A stretch of 64,000 nt of DNA. Source: Nocardiopsis sp. FIRDI 009 (GTDB taxonomy: Bacteria; Actinomycetota; Actinomycetes; Streptosporangiales; Streptosporangiaceae). The DNA lies in contig NZ_QPNC01000017.1 of the NCBI RefSeq assembly GCF_003386285.1, forward strand, positions 62,001 to 126,000, given 5' to 3'. Made by a program: the position numbers and the translations under genes. How positions within the stretch are numbered: the first letter of the stretch is position 1; the number at the start of each line of letters is the position of its first letter. Below, piece after piece: positions 28,546 to 41,137 of the stretch. The notes under the pieces are model-generated. The model did no database searches. It worked only from the letters and a program-made list of their open reading frames with translations, and had not been told where the DNA came from.

Positions 28546-28892
28546 CGACACCATCTCCTCAGGAGGGGCTGTTGGGGGTGCGTGGCGATCACTGTAATTC
28601 CCAGTAACCACACGAGTCCCGGGAATGAAAAAGTCCAACCATCCTTCACATCCGCGTCGGACGATGCCATTCCACGATGGAAACGTCGGCACGCGACGTG
28701 ATCCCCCCGTCATTCCACGCCACCACCGCCCTCCCCGGCACCGGGACGCACCCGGCCCCCACCCGGAACGCCACGAGGGGCCCGTCGCTACGGCGACGGG
28801 CCCCTCGGACGGAGTCATGACCGGGGCGCTCCCGTTCGGGCGCCGCCAGGGTTCTGTGCGGCGGGTCGAGCCGCCGGCGGAGCGGGCACGAC
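28546..28892 (-). other. Intergenic region between rbpA and the zinc-ribbon gene
   Basis: 347 bases with no supported gene. It contains the rbpA terminator hairpin (listed separately) and, nearer the zinc-ribbon gene, a less GC-rich stretch (28570-28700) that should hold that gene's promoter. I found no convincing -35/-10 pair there. Confidence 0.5.
28774..28807 (-). terminator. rbpA terminator hairpin
   Basis: A perfect 15-base stem: CGAGGGGCCCGTCGC (28774-28788), TACG loop, GCGACGGGCCCCTCG (28793-28807). About 85 bases after the rbpA stop. The very strong stem with a tetraloop is a typical actinomycete terminator without T-run. Confidence 0.7.
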
Positions 28893-29264
28893 CTAGTTCT
28901 GGGAGGCCTTCATGTGGGCCTCGACCGCGGCGCGGTCGGCGCGCAGCTTGGCGAGCGCCTCGTCGAGGATGAGCTTGCCCTCCTCCTCGCTCCGCCGCTC
29001 CTTGACGTAGGCCAGATGGGTCTTGTACGGCTCGGTGCGCGGCGGCGAGGGGGGGTTGGCCTTGTCCTTGCCCGCGGGGAAACCGCAGCGTGGGCAGTCC
29101 CACTCGTCGGGGACGGCTGCCTCGCTCGCGAAGCTGGGCACGACCTCGTGCAGGTTCGCACAGTAGAACGGAACCCGGATCCGCGGGGCGGCCTCGCCGC
29201 GCTCCGCCTCGCCCATCGGGCCGGCTCCGACTCGACTGCCACGGATGGCACTGCCACTACCCAC
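28893..29264 (-). CDS. rbpA: RNA polymerase-binding protein RbpA
   Basis: 123 residues from a GTG with GAAGGAG upstream. Opening GSAIRGSRVGAGPMGEAERG matches the Streptomyces RbpA N-terminal tail. Core FYCANLHEVVPSFA with WDCPRCGFPAG near residue 55 forms the zinc-binding barrel, and YKTHLAYVKERRSEEE is the sigma-interacting end. Activates transcription by the principal sigma factor by binding sigma and stabilising open complexes. Position next to secG-tpiA-pgk-gapA is conserved in actinomycetes. Confidence 0.95.
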   Translation of the reverse strand: MGSGSAIRGSRVGAGPMGEAERGEAAPRIRVPFYCANLHEVVPSFASEAAVPDEWDCPRCGFPAGKDKANPPSPPRTEPYKTHLAYVKERRSEEEGKLILDEALAKLRADRAAVEAHMKASQN

Positions 29265-29344
29265 GAAAAACTCCTTCGGCGAACGCGCTCACCGGCACTC
29301 GGGCGAGCGTGACTGTGGACGGGGGAAGCCTCTGGGGGCGCCTG

Positions 29345-29578
29345 CTAGGCCCGGCCGTACAGGATGCCGAGGACGACGACGGACAGGATCCACACGATGC
29401 CGACGGCCACCGTCATGCGGTCGAGGTTGCGTTCGACCACCGACGACCCGCCGAGCGAGGACGTGACCCCGCCGCCGAACATGTCGGACAGACCGCCGCC
29501 CTTGCCCTTGTGCAGCAGCACCAGGAAGATCAGCAGCACACTGAGAACCATCACGAAGATGGACAGACCGAGAGTCAC
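29345..29578 (-). CDS. secG: Preprotein translocase subunit SecG
   Basis: 77 residues from a GTG at 29578. Two membrane segments (LGLSIFVMVLSVLLIFLVLL and VAVGIVWILSVVVLGIL) linked by the signature loop HKGKGGGLSDMFGGGV. Part of the SecYEG channel. Lies between tpiA and rbpA as in other actinomycetes. The frame upstream of 29578 is antisense-like and not supported. Confidence 0.93.
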   Translation of the reverse strand: MTLGLSIFVMVLSVLLIFLVLLHKGKGGGLSDMFGGGVTSSLGGSSVVERNLDRMTVAVGIVWILSVVVLGILYGRA

Positions 29579-29719
29579 ACGCTCACCCGTAGCTCGACCC
29601 CGAAGCGGGGGGATGGACACCACGGCCCCCGTTTCCCACCCGTACCGGCGACGGCGCCGCGGCACCTGGCCGACCGGTCGGATCGTGGAAGGAGGAGACC
29701 GGGACGATTTCGGATTTTA

Positions 29720-29739
29720 CCGTGCCGCCGGCGGCACGG
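29720..29739 (-). terminator. Palindrome after tpiA, probable terminator
   Basis: CCGTGCCGCCGGCGGCACGG is a perfect 20-base palindrome, followed on the minus strand by the AT-rich TAAAATCC. It lies about 130 bases after the tpiA stop and before secG. Placement and the AT tail suggest an intrinsic terminator for the glycolytic operon. Confidence 0.5.
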
Positions 29740-29870
29740 GCGGGGACTTGCGCGACGCGCGCAGGTCCCCTCAGCGAAGTCTAGCCCGACGGGAGCCCCC
29801 GTCGGACACCCCGTCCGCCGAACCTGGACGAACCGACCCGGTGGACGGGGCATCGCGAGACGTCCAGCGA

Positions 29871-30647
29871 CTACTGCTCGCTGTAACGGATCACCTTGAC
29901 GAACTCGTCGGCCTTCAGGCAGGCACCGCCGACCAGAGCGCCGTCCACGTCGGGCTGGGCCATGATGCCCGGGGCGTTGTCACCCTTGACCGAACCGCCG
30001 TAGAGCACGCGCACCGCGTCGGCGACCTCCTGGGAGTACAGCTCGGCCAGGCGCGCGCGGATGGCCGAGCACACCTCCTGGGCGTCCTCGGGGGTGGCGA
30101 CCTCACCGGTGCCGATCGCCCACACCGGCTCGTAGGCCACCACGATCCTGGCGGCCTGCTCGGCGGTGATCTCCTTCAGGGCGCCGTCCAGCTGGGCCAG
30201 GACGTGCTCGACCTGGCGGCCCTCCTTGCGCACCTGCAGGCCCTCGCCGACACAGAGCAGCGGCACGATGTCGTTCTTGAAGGCGGCCTTGACCTTGGCG
30301 TTGACCAGGGCGTCGTCCTCGTGGTGGTACTCACGGCGCTCGGAGTGGCCGACCAGCACGTAGGAGCACTCCAGTTTGGCGAGCATCGCACCGGAGATCT
30401 CACCGGTGTAGGCGCCCTTGTCGTGCGCGGAGATGTCCTGGGCGCCGAAGCCGATCCGCAGCTTGTCCCCGTCCACCAGCGTCTGGACGCTGCGCAGGTC
30501 GGTGAACGGCGGCAGGACGACGACCTCGACCCTGTCGTAGTCCTTGTCCTTCAGGGCGAAGGCCAGCTTCTGGACGAGCGCGATGGCCTCCAGGTGGTTG
30601 TTGTTCATCTTCCAGTTGCCCGCGATGAGCGGCAGGCGCTGGGACAT
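29871..30647 (-). CDS. tpiA: Triosephosphate isomerase
   Basis: 258 residues, normal length. GNWKMNNN near the N-terminus (Lys), [12 protein letters not shown] (His electrophile) and [15 protein letters not shown] (Glu base), then YGGSVKGDN for phosphate binding. Interconverts dihydroxyacetone phosphate and glyceraldehyde 3-phosphate. Third gene of gapA-pgk-tpiA. Confidence 0.96.
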   Translation of the reverse strand: MSQRLPLIAGNWKMNNNHLEAIALVQKLAFALKDKDYDRVEVVVLPPFTDLRSVQTLVDGDKLRIGFGAQDISAHDKGAYTGEISGAMLAKLECSYVLVGHSERREYHHEDDALVNAKVKAAFKNDIVPLLCVGEGLQVRKEGRQVEHVLAQLDGALKEITAEQAARIVVAYEPVWAIGTGEVATPEDAQEVCSAIRARLAELYSQEVADAVRVLYGGSVKGDNAPGIMAQPDVDGALVGGACLKADEFVKVIRYSEQ

Positions 30648-30770
30648 GTGGTCACTTCCCGTCTAGGCTGAACGTGTGTGGAGCCGGGCCCGCTCCGGTC
30701 CTCCCCGTGACTTCGGACCGCCTCCGAACGCTCCGGGGCCCGGCCCGCGGCGGGGATCGCCGGAGGGGCC

Positions 30771-31955
<1,185 letters not shown>

Positions 31956-32024
31956 GCTGGTCTCCTCGGTGGTCTGATCAGCCCGGACGTCGCGCCGGGC
32001 AGAGGTCGGGCGGGTACTCGGACA

Positions 32025-32059
32025 GCGGCACCCCCTCGCTGTGGGCGAAGGGGTGCCGC
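32025..32059 (-). terminator. Hairpin between gapA and pgk
   Basis: GCGGCACCCC (32025-32034) pairs perfectly with GGGGTGCCGC (32050-32059) around a 15-base loop. About 30 bases after the gapA stop. Either a partial terminator or an RNA-stability element giving more gapA than pgk message; the sequence alone does not decide. Confidence 0.5.
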
Positions 32060-32090
32060 GGGGTGAGGGCGCGAGCCCCGTGTCCGGTGG

Positions 32091-33438
<1,348 letters not shown>

Positions 33439-34419
33439 TCACGGAACCAGCATGTCCGGCGTGAGGTTCGCCTCGGTCCCCTCGATGCCCAGGTCAGCGG
33501 CGCGCTTGTCGGCCATGGCCAGCAGCCTGCGGATCCGCCCGGCGATGGCGTCCTTGGTCAGCGGCGGCACCGACAGCTGCCCCAGCTCCTCCAGGGACGC
33601 CTGCTTGTGCGCCAGGCGCAGCTTCCCGGCGGCCACCAGGTGCTCGGGGGCGTCCTCACCCAGGATCTCCAGGGCCCGCTCCACCCGCGCCCCCGCCGCC
33701 ACCGCCGCGCGGGCGCTGCGCCGCAGGTTGGCGTCGTCGAAGTTGGCGAGCCGGTTGGCGGTGGCCCGCACCTCGCGGCGCATCCGACGCTCCTCCCAGG
33801 CCAGCACACTCTGGTGGGCGCCCAACAGGGTCAGCAGGGCGCCGATGGAGTCCCCGTCGCGCACCACGACCCGGTCCACACCGCGCACCTCACGCGCCTT
33901 GGCGTGCACCTTGAGCCGACGGGCCGCTCCGACCAGCGCCAGCGCCGCCTCCGGACCGGGACAGGTGACCTCCAGCGACATCGACCGGCCCGGCTCGGTC
34001 AGGGATCCGTGGGCGATGAACGCCCCCCGCCAGGCCGACTCGGCGTCACAGGCCCCGCCCGCGACCACGTGCCGGGGCAGCCCGCGCACCGGACGGCCGT
34101 TGTTGTCCACCAACCCCGTCTGGCGGGCCAGGGACTCACCGTCCTTGATCACCCGGACCACGTACCGGTTGCCCTTGCGCAGACCGCTCGGGGACAGCAC
34201 GACCACCTCGGACTCGTGCCCGAAGACCTCGGAGATGTCCTTGCGCAGACGACGCGCGGCGGCACCGGTGTCGAGCTCGGCCTCGATCACGATCCGCCCG
34301 CCCACCAGGTGCAGGCCCCCGGTGAACCGCAGGATGGTGGACACCTCCGCCTTGCGGCAGCATGGCTTGAGAATGGCCAGACGGCTCAACTCATCCTTCA
34401 CCACGCCGGTCATCGCCAT
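33439..34419 (-). CDS. whiA: Sporulation regulator WhiA
   Basis: 326 residues; the ATG at 34419 is chosen (GGGGGAGG upstream; another ATG two codons later). N-terminal LAGLIDADG-like fold with [31 protein letters not shown] in the middle, and a C-terminal DNA-binding domain ([32 protein letters not shown]). Partner of WhiB in sporulation septation in Streptomyces. Sits in the conserved uvrC-rapZ-yvcK-whiA order, interrupted here by a DUF488 gene. Confidence 0.95.
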   Translation of the reverse strand: MAMTGVVKDELSRLAILKPCCRKAEVSTILRFTGGLHLVGGRIVIEAELDTGAAARRLRKDISEVFGHESEVVVLSPSGLRKGNRYVVRVIKDGESLARQTGLVDNNGRPVRGLPRHVVAGGACDAESAWRGAFIAHGSLTEPGRSMSLEVTCPGPEAALALVGAARRLKVHAKAREVRGVDRVVVRDGDSIGALLTLLGAHQSVLAWEERRMRREVRATANRLANFDDANLRRSARAAVAAGARVERALEILGEDAPEHLVAAGKLRLAHKQASLEELGQLSVPPLTKDAIAGRIRRLLAMADKRAADLGIEGTEANLTPDMLVP

Positions 34420-34682
34420 CGCCGCGATCCTCCCCCTCGAACTGGCCCGTCCCGGTGGACCCGCACCGGGCACCGGTGTGCACCGACGCGGCCCCGCCGC
34501 GCTCGGTTTCCTTCGAGGCAGACTACTTGACCGCTCCCCTCCCCGAGAGGAAGGGATTCACCGGCGCGTCCACCCCCCGTCATGACATGTGCGGGGATTC
34601 CTGGCCCAGGCCGCCCGAACGCCCCGCGGACGCCAGGCTCCACAGGTGGCGCGGGCGTGTCGCGCTTCACCCCGGTGCCCGC

Positions 34683-35093
34683 TCAATCGCCCCCGGCCTC
34701 GTCCGCCAACCGTTCCTCCAGATAGTCGCGGAGGACGAGCGCATGGTTGTGCTCGGTGTCGCGAGCCGCGTACAGCAGGGTGACCGGGCCTCGGCGCGCC
34801 GCCGCCAGGGCGGGCTCCACCGCCTCCGGCCGGGCCTCCAACTCGGTGCGGTAACGCTCGGCGAACCCGGCGAACCGCTCGGGGGCGTGGCCGAACCACG
34901 ACCGCAGCCCGGAGCTGGGGGCCGCCTCCCGCAACCACTCGACGCCCGTCAAGGACTCCCGGGACACACCGCGCGGCCACAACCGGTCCACGAGGAACAG
35001 CCGTCCCCGCGGCGACGGCCGCCCCTGCCGTGGGTGCTCACGCGCACGCACCACGTCGTACACCCGCTCCACGTCAACACGGTGGCCAGCCAT
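34683..35093 (-). CDS. DUF488 family protein
   Basis: 136 residues from an ATG with GGGGAAG upstream. RLFLVDRLWPRGVSRESL and WFGHAPERFAGFAERYR are typical of the YeaO-like DUF488 family. Uncharacterised biochemically as far as I know. It is inserted between yvcK and whiA, which are normally adjacent, so it is probably a later arrival. Cytoplasmic. Confidence 0.85.
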   Translation of the reverse strand: MAGHRVDVERVYDVVRAREHPRQGRPSPRGRLFLVDRLWPRGVSRESLTGVEWLREAAPSSGLRSWFGHAPERFAGFAERYRTELEARPEAVEPALAAARRGPVTLLYAARDTEHNHALVLRDYLEERLADEAGGD

Positions 35094-35130
35094 GTCGCGG
35101 GTCTTCCCCGGACAGGCCCCGTTCACGCGC

Positions 35131-36105
35131 TCAGTCGGACAGGATCCGCTCGAAGGCCGCCGCGAGCCGCTCGGCGTCGTGGCGCGGCGAACCGTCGTCA
35201 CGGCCCAGGTCGGCCAGCTCCAGACGGCCGCCGACCGCGCGCACCACCCGCTCCAACGGCTCGACGTCCTCCACCGTGCCCCGGTCGGCCAGCACCACGT
35301 CCACGCCGAGTTTGGGCGCGTGCTCGTGCAGGACCTCCAGGTAGGTCTCGGGCCGGAAGCCGTCGGTCTCGCCCCGCTGCGGTGACAGGTTGAGCGTCAC
35401 CACACGCCGGGCCCGGGTGGTGACCAGGGCGTGTGCCAGGTCCGGGACCAGCAGGTGCGGCAGGACACTCGTGAACCACGATCCGGGTCCGAAGACCACC
35501 CAGTCGGCCTCGCGGACCGCCTTGACCGCCTGCGGGCTGGCCGGCGGGGCCTCGGGGATGAGGGAGATCGACCGCACCTGCCCGCTGGTACTCGCACACG
35601 CCACCTGGCCCCGCACCGTCGTCAGCTCCTCGGGACGGTCGGGATCGATCCCCGCGACCTCGGCGGCGATGTCCAGCGGAACCGACGACATCGGCAGCAC
35701 CCGCCCGTGCGCGCCCAGCAGCTGACCCACCCAGTCCAGACCCGCCACCGAGTCCCCCAACAGCTCCCACAGGGCCACGATCAGCAGGTTGCCGACCGCG
35801 TGGCCGTGCAGTTCGCCCTCGGAGCGGAACCGGTGCTGGATCACCTGGCTCCAGGTGTGCCCCCACTCGTCGTCACCGCACAGCGCCGCCAGGGCCATCC
35901 GCAGGTCACCGGGGGGCAGCACGCCCAGTTCACGGCGGAGCCGACCGCTGGAACCGCCGTCGTCGGCGACGGTGACGATCGCGGTGACGTCGGTGGTCAC
36001 CCTGCGCAGCGCCGAGAGGGACGCGTGCAGCCCGTGCCCGCCGCCCAGGGCGACCACACGGGGTGGGCGCCTCCCGTCACCGTGCGGCACCGTGCTGTTC
36101 GACAT
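35131..36105 (-). CDS. yvcK: Gluconeogenesis factor YvcK/CofD-like protein
   Basis: 324 residues; the ATG at 36105 fits the family start, though the ribosome site is weak. VVALGGGHGLHASLSALR is the nucleotide-binding entry, followed by VTVADDGGSSGRLRRELG. YvcK binds UDP-GlcNAc and affects cell-wall growth and carbon flux in other bacteria. Upstream of whiA in the conserved cluster. Confidence 0.9.
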   Translation of the reverse strand: MSNSTVPHGDGRRPPRVVALGGGHGLHASLSALRRVTTDVTAIVTVADDGGSSGRLRRELGVLPPGDLRMALAALCGDDEWGHTWSQVIQHRFRSEGELHGHAVGNLLIVALWELLGDSVAGLDWVGQLLGAHGRVLPMSSVPLDIAAEVAGIDPDRPEELTTVRGQVACASTSGQVRSISLIPEAPPASPQAVKAVREADWVVFGPGSWFTSVLPHLLVPDLAHALVTTRARRVVTLNLSPQRGETDGFRPETYLEVLHEHAPKLGVDVVLADRGTVEDVEPLERVVRAVGGRLELADLGRDDGSPRHDAERLAAAFERILSD

Positions 36106-36208
36106 GATGGCTGTGGCCTGCCCCTCGTCCCGTGTACGGCTGGCGCTCGCGACCGCGCCGCCGGCACCGGCGGGCGGGTGGTCGACCCGCGCCCAGGACC
36201 GCCGGTCA

Positions 36209-36228
36209 CCGGTCCCGCGCGGGACCGG
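36209..36228. repeat. Perfect 20-base palindrome in the yvcK leader
   Basis: CCGGTCCCGCGCGGGACCGG is perfectly self-complementary and lies about 105 bases upstream of the yvcK start, inside the 212-base gap after rapZ. It could be a stem in the yvcK leader, a rapZ terminator or a protein site. Confidence 0.45.
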
Positions 36229-36317
36229 CACCAGCGGTGACCGGGCCAATCTAAGCGAAGACACAGCACTTGGCGATTCCGCTCACTCTGCGTGCCTCGC
36301 CCGGATCGGCGAGGGGG

Positions 36318-37202
36318 TCACTCCCGCCCGACGTCCCGGTGAACGACGTGCACGTCCACCCCCTGGGAACGAAGCCGGTCACCGAACTGCTCGGCCATGG
36401 CGACACTGCGGTGCTTACCGCCCGTGCACCCCACCGCGAGCGTCATGTAGTGCTTACCCTCACGCTGGTAGCCCTCGATGGTCAGCCTGAGCACCTCGGA
36501 GTAGGACTCCAGCATCTCCTTGGCCCCGTCCTGCGACAGGACGTAGTCGCGCACGGGGGCGTCCCGGCCGTTCATCGGCCGCAGGTCGGGCACCCAGTGG
36601 GGGTTGGGCAGGAACCGGCAGTCCAGGACCAGGTCGGCGTCCACCGGCAGCCCGTGCTTGAACCCGAACGAGACGACGTTGGCGCGGATACGGCCCTCGC
36701 CGTCCTCCCCGAAGAAGCCGAGCACCCGCGCCTTGAGCTGGTGCACGTTGAGCTGGGAGGTGTCGATGACCAGGTCGGCCTCGCCCCGGATGGCGCGCAG
36801 GGTCTCGCGCTCCCGGGTGATGCCGTCGGTGAGCAGGCCGTCGCCCTGGAGCGGGTGGCGGCGGCGCACCCCCTCGAAGCGGCGGACCAGCGCCTCGTCG
36901 CCCGCCTCCAGGAACAGCACGCGCGCGGTCATGTCGCGCTTGCGCAGCTCCTCCACCGTGGACAGCAGGTCCTCGGTGAAGGCCAGCGACCGCACGTCCA
37001 CGACGACGGCGACCCGCGGCACGGCGCCGTTGGTGCGCCCGGCCAGTTCGATCATGGTCGGCAGCAGCCCGGGGGGCAGATTGTCCACCACGAACCAGCC
37101 CAGGTCCTCCAGCGCCCTGGCCGCCGTACTCCGCCCCGCCCCGGACATACCGGTGACGATGACCACCTCCGGTGGCAGCTCGCCACCCAGTTCGACCGTC
37201 AT
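36318..37202 (-). CDS. rapZ: RNase adapter / nucleotide-binding protein RapZ (YvcJ)
   Basis: 294 residues. The P-loop is GMSGAGRST, with Arg where the usual Lys stands; from memory this is common in actinobacterial members. Also DNLPPGLLP, and [20 protein letters not shown]. The C-terminal domain ends with the conserved [16 protein letters not shown]. In E. coli RapZ controls GlmS via small RNAs; in actinomycetes the role is unclear. ATG in a 4-base overlap with uvrC. Confidence 0.93.
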   Translation of the reverse strand: MTVELGGELPPEVVIVTGMSGAGRSTAARALEDLGWFVVDNLPPGLLPTMIELAGRTNGAVPRVAVVVDVRSLAFTEDLLSTVEELRKRDMTARVLFLEAGDEALVRRFEGVRRRHPLQGDGLLTDGITRERETLRAIRGEADLVIDTSQLNVHQLKARVLGFFGEDGEGRIRANVVSFGFKHGLPVDADLVLDCRFLPNPHWVPDLRPMNGRDAPVRDYVLSQDGAKEMLESYSEVLRLTIEGYQREGKHYMTLAVGCTGGKHRSVAMAEQFGDRLRSQGVDVHVVHRDVGRE

Positions 37203-39229
37203 GTGTCTCCTCCCCCGTCGGTGCCTTGCTGTGCTGGTGCCTGCTCGCCGTCGCGGCCCGCCCCGGCGGACCCACCGGCCAGGTGGGCGTGCACGGCATC
37301 GGCCAGTTTGGGGCCGATACCCGGAACCGTCGCGATCTCCTCCGCCGTGGCCGAGGCCAGGCGTCTGACCGACCCGAACTCCTTGATCAGCGCCGACCTG
37401 CGGGTCGGGCCCAGGCCCGGCAGGTCGTCCAACGCGCTGCCCGTGAGCGCCTTGGCGCGCTTGCGGCGGTGGTAGGCGATGGCGAAGCGGTGCGCCTCGT
37501 CGCGCACCCGCTGGAGCAGGTACAGACCCTCACCCGTGCGGGGCAGGATCACCGGGTCCTCGTCGTCGGGCAGCCACACCTCCTCCAGGCGCTTGGCCAG
37601 ACCGCACACGGCGACGTCCTCGATCCCGAGTTCGTCCAGCGCCCGGCGCGCCGCCTCGGCCTGGGGGCGGGCCCCGTCGACCACCACCAGGTTAGGGGGG
37701 TAGGCGAACTTGCCGGGCGCGGGGGCGTCCTCGGCGGAGCGGTCGCCGTGGTCACCGCTCTCCCCCATCCGGGCGACCTCACCGGCGCGGGCGCTCTCCT
37801 CAAGGTAGCGGGTGAACCTGCGTTTGATCACCTCGTACATGGCGGCGACGTCGTGCTGTTCGGCGCCGCCCGCCCCGGACCCGCGGATGCTGAACCGGCG
37901 GTACTCGGACTTGCGGGCCAGCCCGTCCTCGAACACCACCATGGACGCCACCACGTGCTCGCCCTGGAGGTTGGAGATGTCGTAGCACTCGATACGCAGC
38001 GGCGCCTCGGGCAGGTCCAGGGCCTCCTGGATCTCGTTGAGCGCCCGGCTGCGGGTGCTCAGGTCGCCGGCGCGGTGGGTCTTGTGGCGGGCCAGCGCCT
38101 CGCGGGCGTTCTTGGCCACGGTCTCCATGAGGTCCTTCTTGTCGCCGCGCCGGGGCACGCGCACGGTGACCGCCGACCCCCGGCGCTCCGAGAGCCAGGA
38201 GGCGACGGCGGAGACGTCCGCGGGGGCGTCGGAGACCAGGACCTCGCGTGGGACCGCGCCACCGGTGTCGGCGTCGACGTCCGCCTCCTCCCCGGCGTCG
38301 CCGTAGAGCTGGCCGAGGAAGGTCTCCATCAGCTCGTCGGGGCCGGCGTCGGTGACCTTGTCGACCACGTACCCCCGACGGCCCCGGATCCGGCCGCCGC
38401 GCACGTGGAAGATCTGCACGGCCGCCTCCAGCTGGTCGTCGGCCATCGCGATGACGTCGCAGTCGGTGGAGTCGGGCAGCACCACGGCCTGCTTCTCCAG
38501 GGCGGCGCGCAGGGCCGCGATGTCGTCGCGGATACGGGCGGCCCGCTCGTACTCCATCTCCTGGGCGGCCTCACCCATCCGCGCCTCCAGTTCGCGGATG
38601 AACCGTCCGGTGTCCCCGGCCAGGAAGGAGCAGAAGTCGTCCACCAGCGCCCGGTGCTCGGCGGGGGTGGCCCTGCCCACACACGGGGCCACGCACTTGC
38701 CGATGTAGCCGAGCAGGCACGGGCGGCCGCTGTTGCGCGCGCTCCGGAAGACGCCCGCCGAGCAGGTCCGCACCGGAAAGACACGGAGCAGCAGGTCGAC
38801 GGTCTCGCGGATGGCCCAGGCGTGGGAGTAGGGGCCGAAGTAGCGCACCCCGCGCCGCTTGGCGCCGCGCATCACCTGGACGCGGGGGATCTCCTCGTTC
38901 AGGGTGACCGCGAGGTAGGGGTAGCTCTTGTCGTCGCGGTACTTGACGTTGAAGCGGGGATCGTACTGCTTGATCCAGGAGTACTCCAGCTGGAGCGCCT
39001 CCACCTCGGTGCCCACGACCGTCCAGTCGACGTCGGCGGCGGTGGAGACCATCTGCTGGGTGCGCGGGTGCAGTCCGGCGAAGTCGCGGAAGTAGGAGGA
39101 CAGCCGCGCGCGCAGGTTCTTGGCCTTGCCGACGTAGATGACCCGCCCCGAGGCGTCGCGGAACCGGTAGACCCCCGGGTCGCGCGGGATGGATCCGGGG
39201 GCGGGGCGCAGGTGAGGAGTCGCAGCCAT
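37199..39229 (-). CDS. uvrC: Excinuclease ABC subunit C
   Basis: 676 residues. GIY-YIG nuclease at the N-terminus ([11 protein letters not shown], then [14 protein letters not shown]), a Cys-rich block ([15 protein letters not shown]), the UVR motif, the RNase H-like C-terminal nuclease, and a final helix-hairpin-helix ([33 protein letters not shown]). Makes both incisions in nucleotide excision repair. Slightly long because of an acidic insert around residues 330-350 and a Gly/Asp-rich tail. Confidence 0.96.
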   Translation of the reverse strand: MAATPHLRPAPGSIPRDPGVYRFRDASGRVIYVGKAKNLRARLSSYFRDFAGLHPRTQQMVSTAADVDWTVVGTEVEALQLEYSWIKQYDPRFNVKYRDDKSYPYLAVTLNEEIPRVQVMRGAKRRGVRYFGPYSHAWAIRETVDLLLRVFPVRTCSAGVFRSARNSGRPCLLGYIGKCVAPCVGRATPAEHRALVDDFCSFLAGDTGRFIRELEARMGEAAQEMEYERAARIRDDIAALRAALEKQAVVLPDSTDCDVIAMADDQLEAAVQIFHVRGGRIRGRRGYVVDKVTDAGPDELMETFLGQLYGDAGEEADVDADTGGAVPREVLVSDAPADVSAVASWLSERRGSAVTVRVPRRGDKKDLMETVAKNAREALARHKTHRAGDLSTRSRALNEIQEALDLPEAPLRIECYDISNLQGEHVVASMVVFEDGLARKSEYRRFSIRGSGAGGAEQHDVAAMYEVIKRRFTRYLEESARAGEVARMGESGDHGDRSAEDAPAPGKFAYPPNLVVVDGARPQAEAARRALDELGIEDVAVCGLAKRLEEVWLPDDEDPVILPRTGEGLYLLQRVRDEAHRFAIAYHRRKRAKALTGSALDDLPGLGPTRRSALIKEFGSVRRLASATAEEIATVPGIGPKLADAVHAHLAGGSAGAGRDGEQAPAQQGTDGGGDT

Positions 39230-39375
39230 ACCCCCATTCTGGTCGGTGGGAGGGACAACCGGCCACCCGCGCCGCCCACGTCACACCGGCCGAACGTCAC
39301 GAGAGGATATCGGGATGCCCTAGGTTGGGCGGTACCGACGAACTTCCCAACTCGGACGATGAGGGGGCTTCCACC

Positions 39376-40533
39376 GTGTCACCTGGCCAATGGATCGCGA
39401 TCGGCGTCGCCGTCGCGGTCGCCCTGCTGCTGGTCTTCGCGGTCCACTGGCTACTCAACCACCAGCTGGGCCGGATCTGGCCACACGCCCGCTTCGTGGT
39501 CGCACGGTCGACCTTCACCGCCTACGCCGCCGCCGCGGTCGCGGGCGCCAACCTCGCGCTGCCGGACAAGGGCGACGTCGACTGGGGCACGTACCAGACC
39601 ATCCAGCACGCCATGCAGATCCTCATGATCGCGTCGCTGACCGGTCTGGGCATCAGCCTGGCCTACGCCGCGACGGACATGATCCTGGCGCGCCTGTCGA
39701 ACTCCAACGGCGACGCCGACCGCCGCGCCCGACGCATCCAGACCCAGGTGCGGCTGCTGCGCCGGGTGATCACCTCGATCATCGTGGTCCTGGCGGTCTC
39801 CGCGATCCTGTTCACCTTCGACGAGGTGCGCGCGCTCGGCGCCGGTCTGCTGGCCTCCGCGGGCATCATCGGCATCGTCGCCGGTGTGGCCGCCCAGTCC
39901 ACCCTGGCCAACCTCTTCGCCGGCCTCCAGCTGGCCTTCAGCGACTCCCTGCGCATCGGCGACGTCGTCGTCATCGAGGGCGAGTGGGGGCGCGTGGAGG
40001 AGCTGACCCTGGTCAACGTCACCGTGAAGATCTGGGACGAGCGCCGCCTGGTCGTGCCGGTCGCCAACTTCACCAGCATGGTCTTCGAGAACTGGACGAA
40101 GCAGGGCACGGAGATCATGGCGAAGGTCATGCTGCCCCTGGACTGGGAGGTCCCGGTCGAGGCCCTGCGCGAGGAGGCGGGCCGCCTCATCACCTCCAGC
40201 AAGCACTGGGACGGCCGCAGTTGGTCCTGCCAGGTCGTGGACATCCTCAACGAGGGCCTGGTGGTGGTGCGGGTGGTCGCCACCGCCGCCGACACCGGCG
40301 ACCAGTGGAACATCGCCTGCGAGATCCGCGAGCACCTGGCCGCCTGGCTGGTCGAGCACTACCCCGAGTCCCTGCCCCGCAGGCGCACCGAGTTCGTCAC
40401 CAGTGGCGACGACGCGGACTACGCGGCCCAGTTCCCCACCTCGGCGTTCCGCCGATCGGGGAACTCCCGCAGCGCCGAGAGGGCCCTGGTGGAGCACCGG
40501 GACACCGAGGCCGGCGGGGACAGCGACGGCTGA
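39376..40533 (+). CDS. MscS-family mechanosensitive channel
   Basis: 385 residues from a GTG with GAGGGGG 8 bases upstream. Four membrane segments; the pore helix region ALGAGLLASAGIIGIVAGVAA is followed by QSTLANLFAGLQLAFS and the beta domain entry RIGDVVVIEGEWGRVEEL. Soluble C-terminal cage with a charged tail. Protects against osmotic downshock or serves as an ion channel. Single-gene transcript ending at a very strong terminator. Confidence 0.9.
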   Translation: MSPGQWIAIGVAVAVALLLVFAVHWLLNHQLGRIWPHARFVVARSTFTAYAAAAVAGANLALPDKGDVDWGTYQTIQHAMQILMIASLTGLGISLAYAATDMILARLSNSNGDADRRARRIQTQVRLLRRVITSIIVVLAVSAILFTFDEVRALGAGLLASAGIIGIVAGVAAQSTLANLFAGLQLAFSDSLRIGDVVVIEGEWGRVEELTLVNVTVKIWDERRLVVPVANFTSMVFENWTKQGTEIMAKVMLPLDWEVPVEALREEAGRLITSSKHWDGRSWSCQVVDILNEGLVVVRVVATAADTGDQWNIACEIREHLAAWLVEHYPESLPRRRTEFVTSGDDADYAAQFPTSAFRRSGNSRSAERALVEHRDTEAGGDSDG

Positions 40534-40541
40534 CACGTACG

Positions 40542-40577
40542 GCGGGGCCCGGAACACGCTGGTGTTCCGGGCCCCGC
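40542..40577. terminator. Very strong bidirectional terminator
   Basis: GCGGGGCCCGGAACAC (40542-40557) pairs perfectly over 16 bases with GTGTTCCGGGCCCCGC (40562-40577) around a GCTG loop. It begins 9 bases after the MscS stop and ends 31 bases from the stop of the convergent Rieske gene. Confidence 0.8.
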
Positions 40578-40608
40578 GGCGTGTCCGGGCGACCGCCCGC
40601 CCCGCGCC

Positions 40609-41025
40609 TCAGTCCAGGATGATGTCGGTGCCGTCGATCGTCACCGTGAACGGTTCCAGGGGTTCGGTGGCCGGGCCGACCACCGGTTCCCCGGTGACCA
40701 GGTCGAACTGGCTGCCGTGGCACAGGCAGCCGATGACGTCGGTGACCTCCTGGACCGTGCAGCCGCCGTGTGTGCAGGACGCGGCGAAGGCCCGGTAGTC
40801 GCCCTCCTCGGGCTGGGTGACGACGAGCTTGCTGTCACTGAAGACCGCTCCCCCGCCCACGGGCACGTCCGTGGTCTGGCCGACCACCGTGCCCCGCCGC
40901 ACGTCCTGCGGCTTGGGCGGTTCCCCACAGGCGGCGGCACCGGCCGTAACGGCCGCGGCCGCACCCGCCGTCCCGAGCAGGCTGCGCCTGCTCATCCCGC
41001 ACCCGCACGTTCTCTGACCGGCCAC
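40609..41025 (-). CDS. Exported Rieske (2Fe-2S) lipoprotein
   Basis: 138 residues from a GTG with GAGGAG upstream. A Tat-type signal (SRRSLLGTAG) leads into a hydrophobic stretch and a possible lipobox Cys (AGAAACGE, Cys about 33). Rieske motifs CTHGGC (84-89) and CLCHGS (100-105) provide the cluster ligands C84, H86, C100, H103 and the disulfide pair C89/C102. Folded cofactor and Tat signal agree. Redox partner unknown; no cytochrome gene is adjacent. Confidence 0.9.
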   Translation of the reverse strand: MAGQRTCGCGMSRRSLLGTAGAAAAVTAGAAACGEPPKPQDVRRGTVVGQTTDVPVGGGAVFSDSKLVVTQPEEGDYRAFAASCTHGGCTVQEVTDVIGCLCHGSQFDLVTGEPVVGPATEPLEPFTVTIDGTDIILD

Positions 41026-41137
41026 GACCGAACGCTCCTCATCTGCACCGCTACGTTCAACACTACGAACTGTAGTAGGTACTGGGAGCGGCCCCGACCA
41101 GGGGTGGCATCCCCTCCGGGAGTCCGCCGACCCCCGG

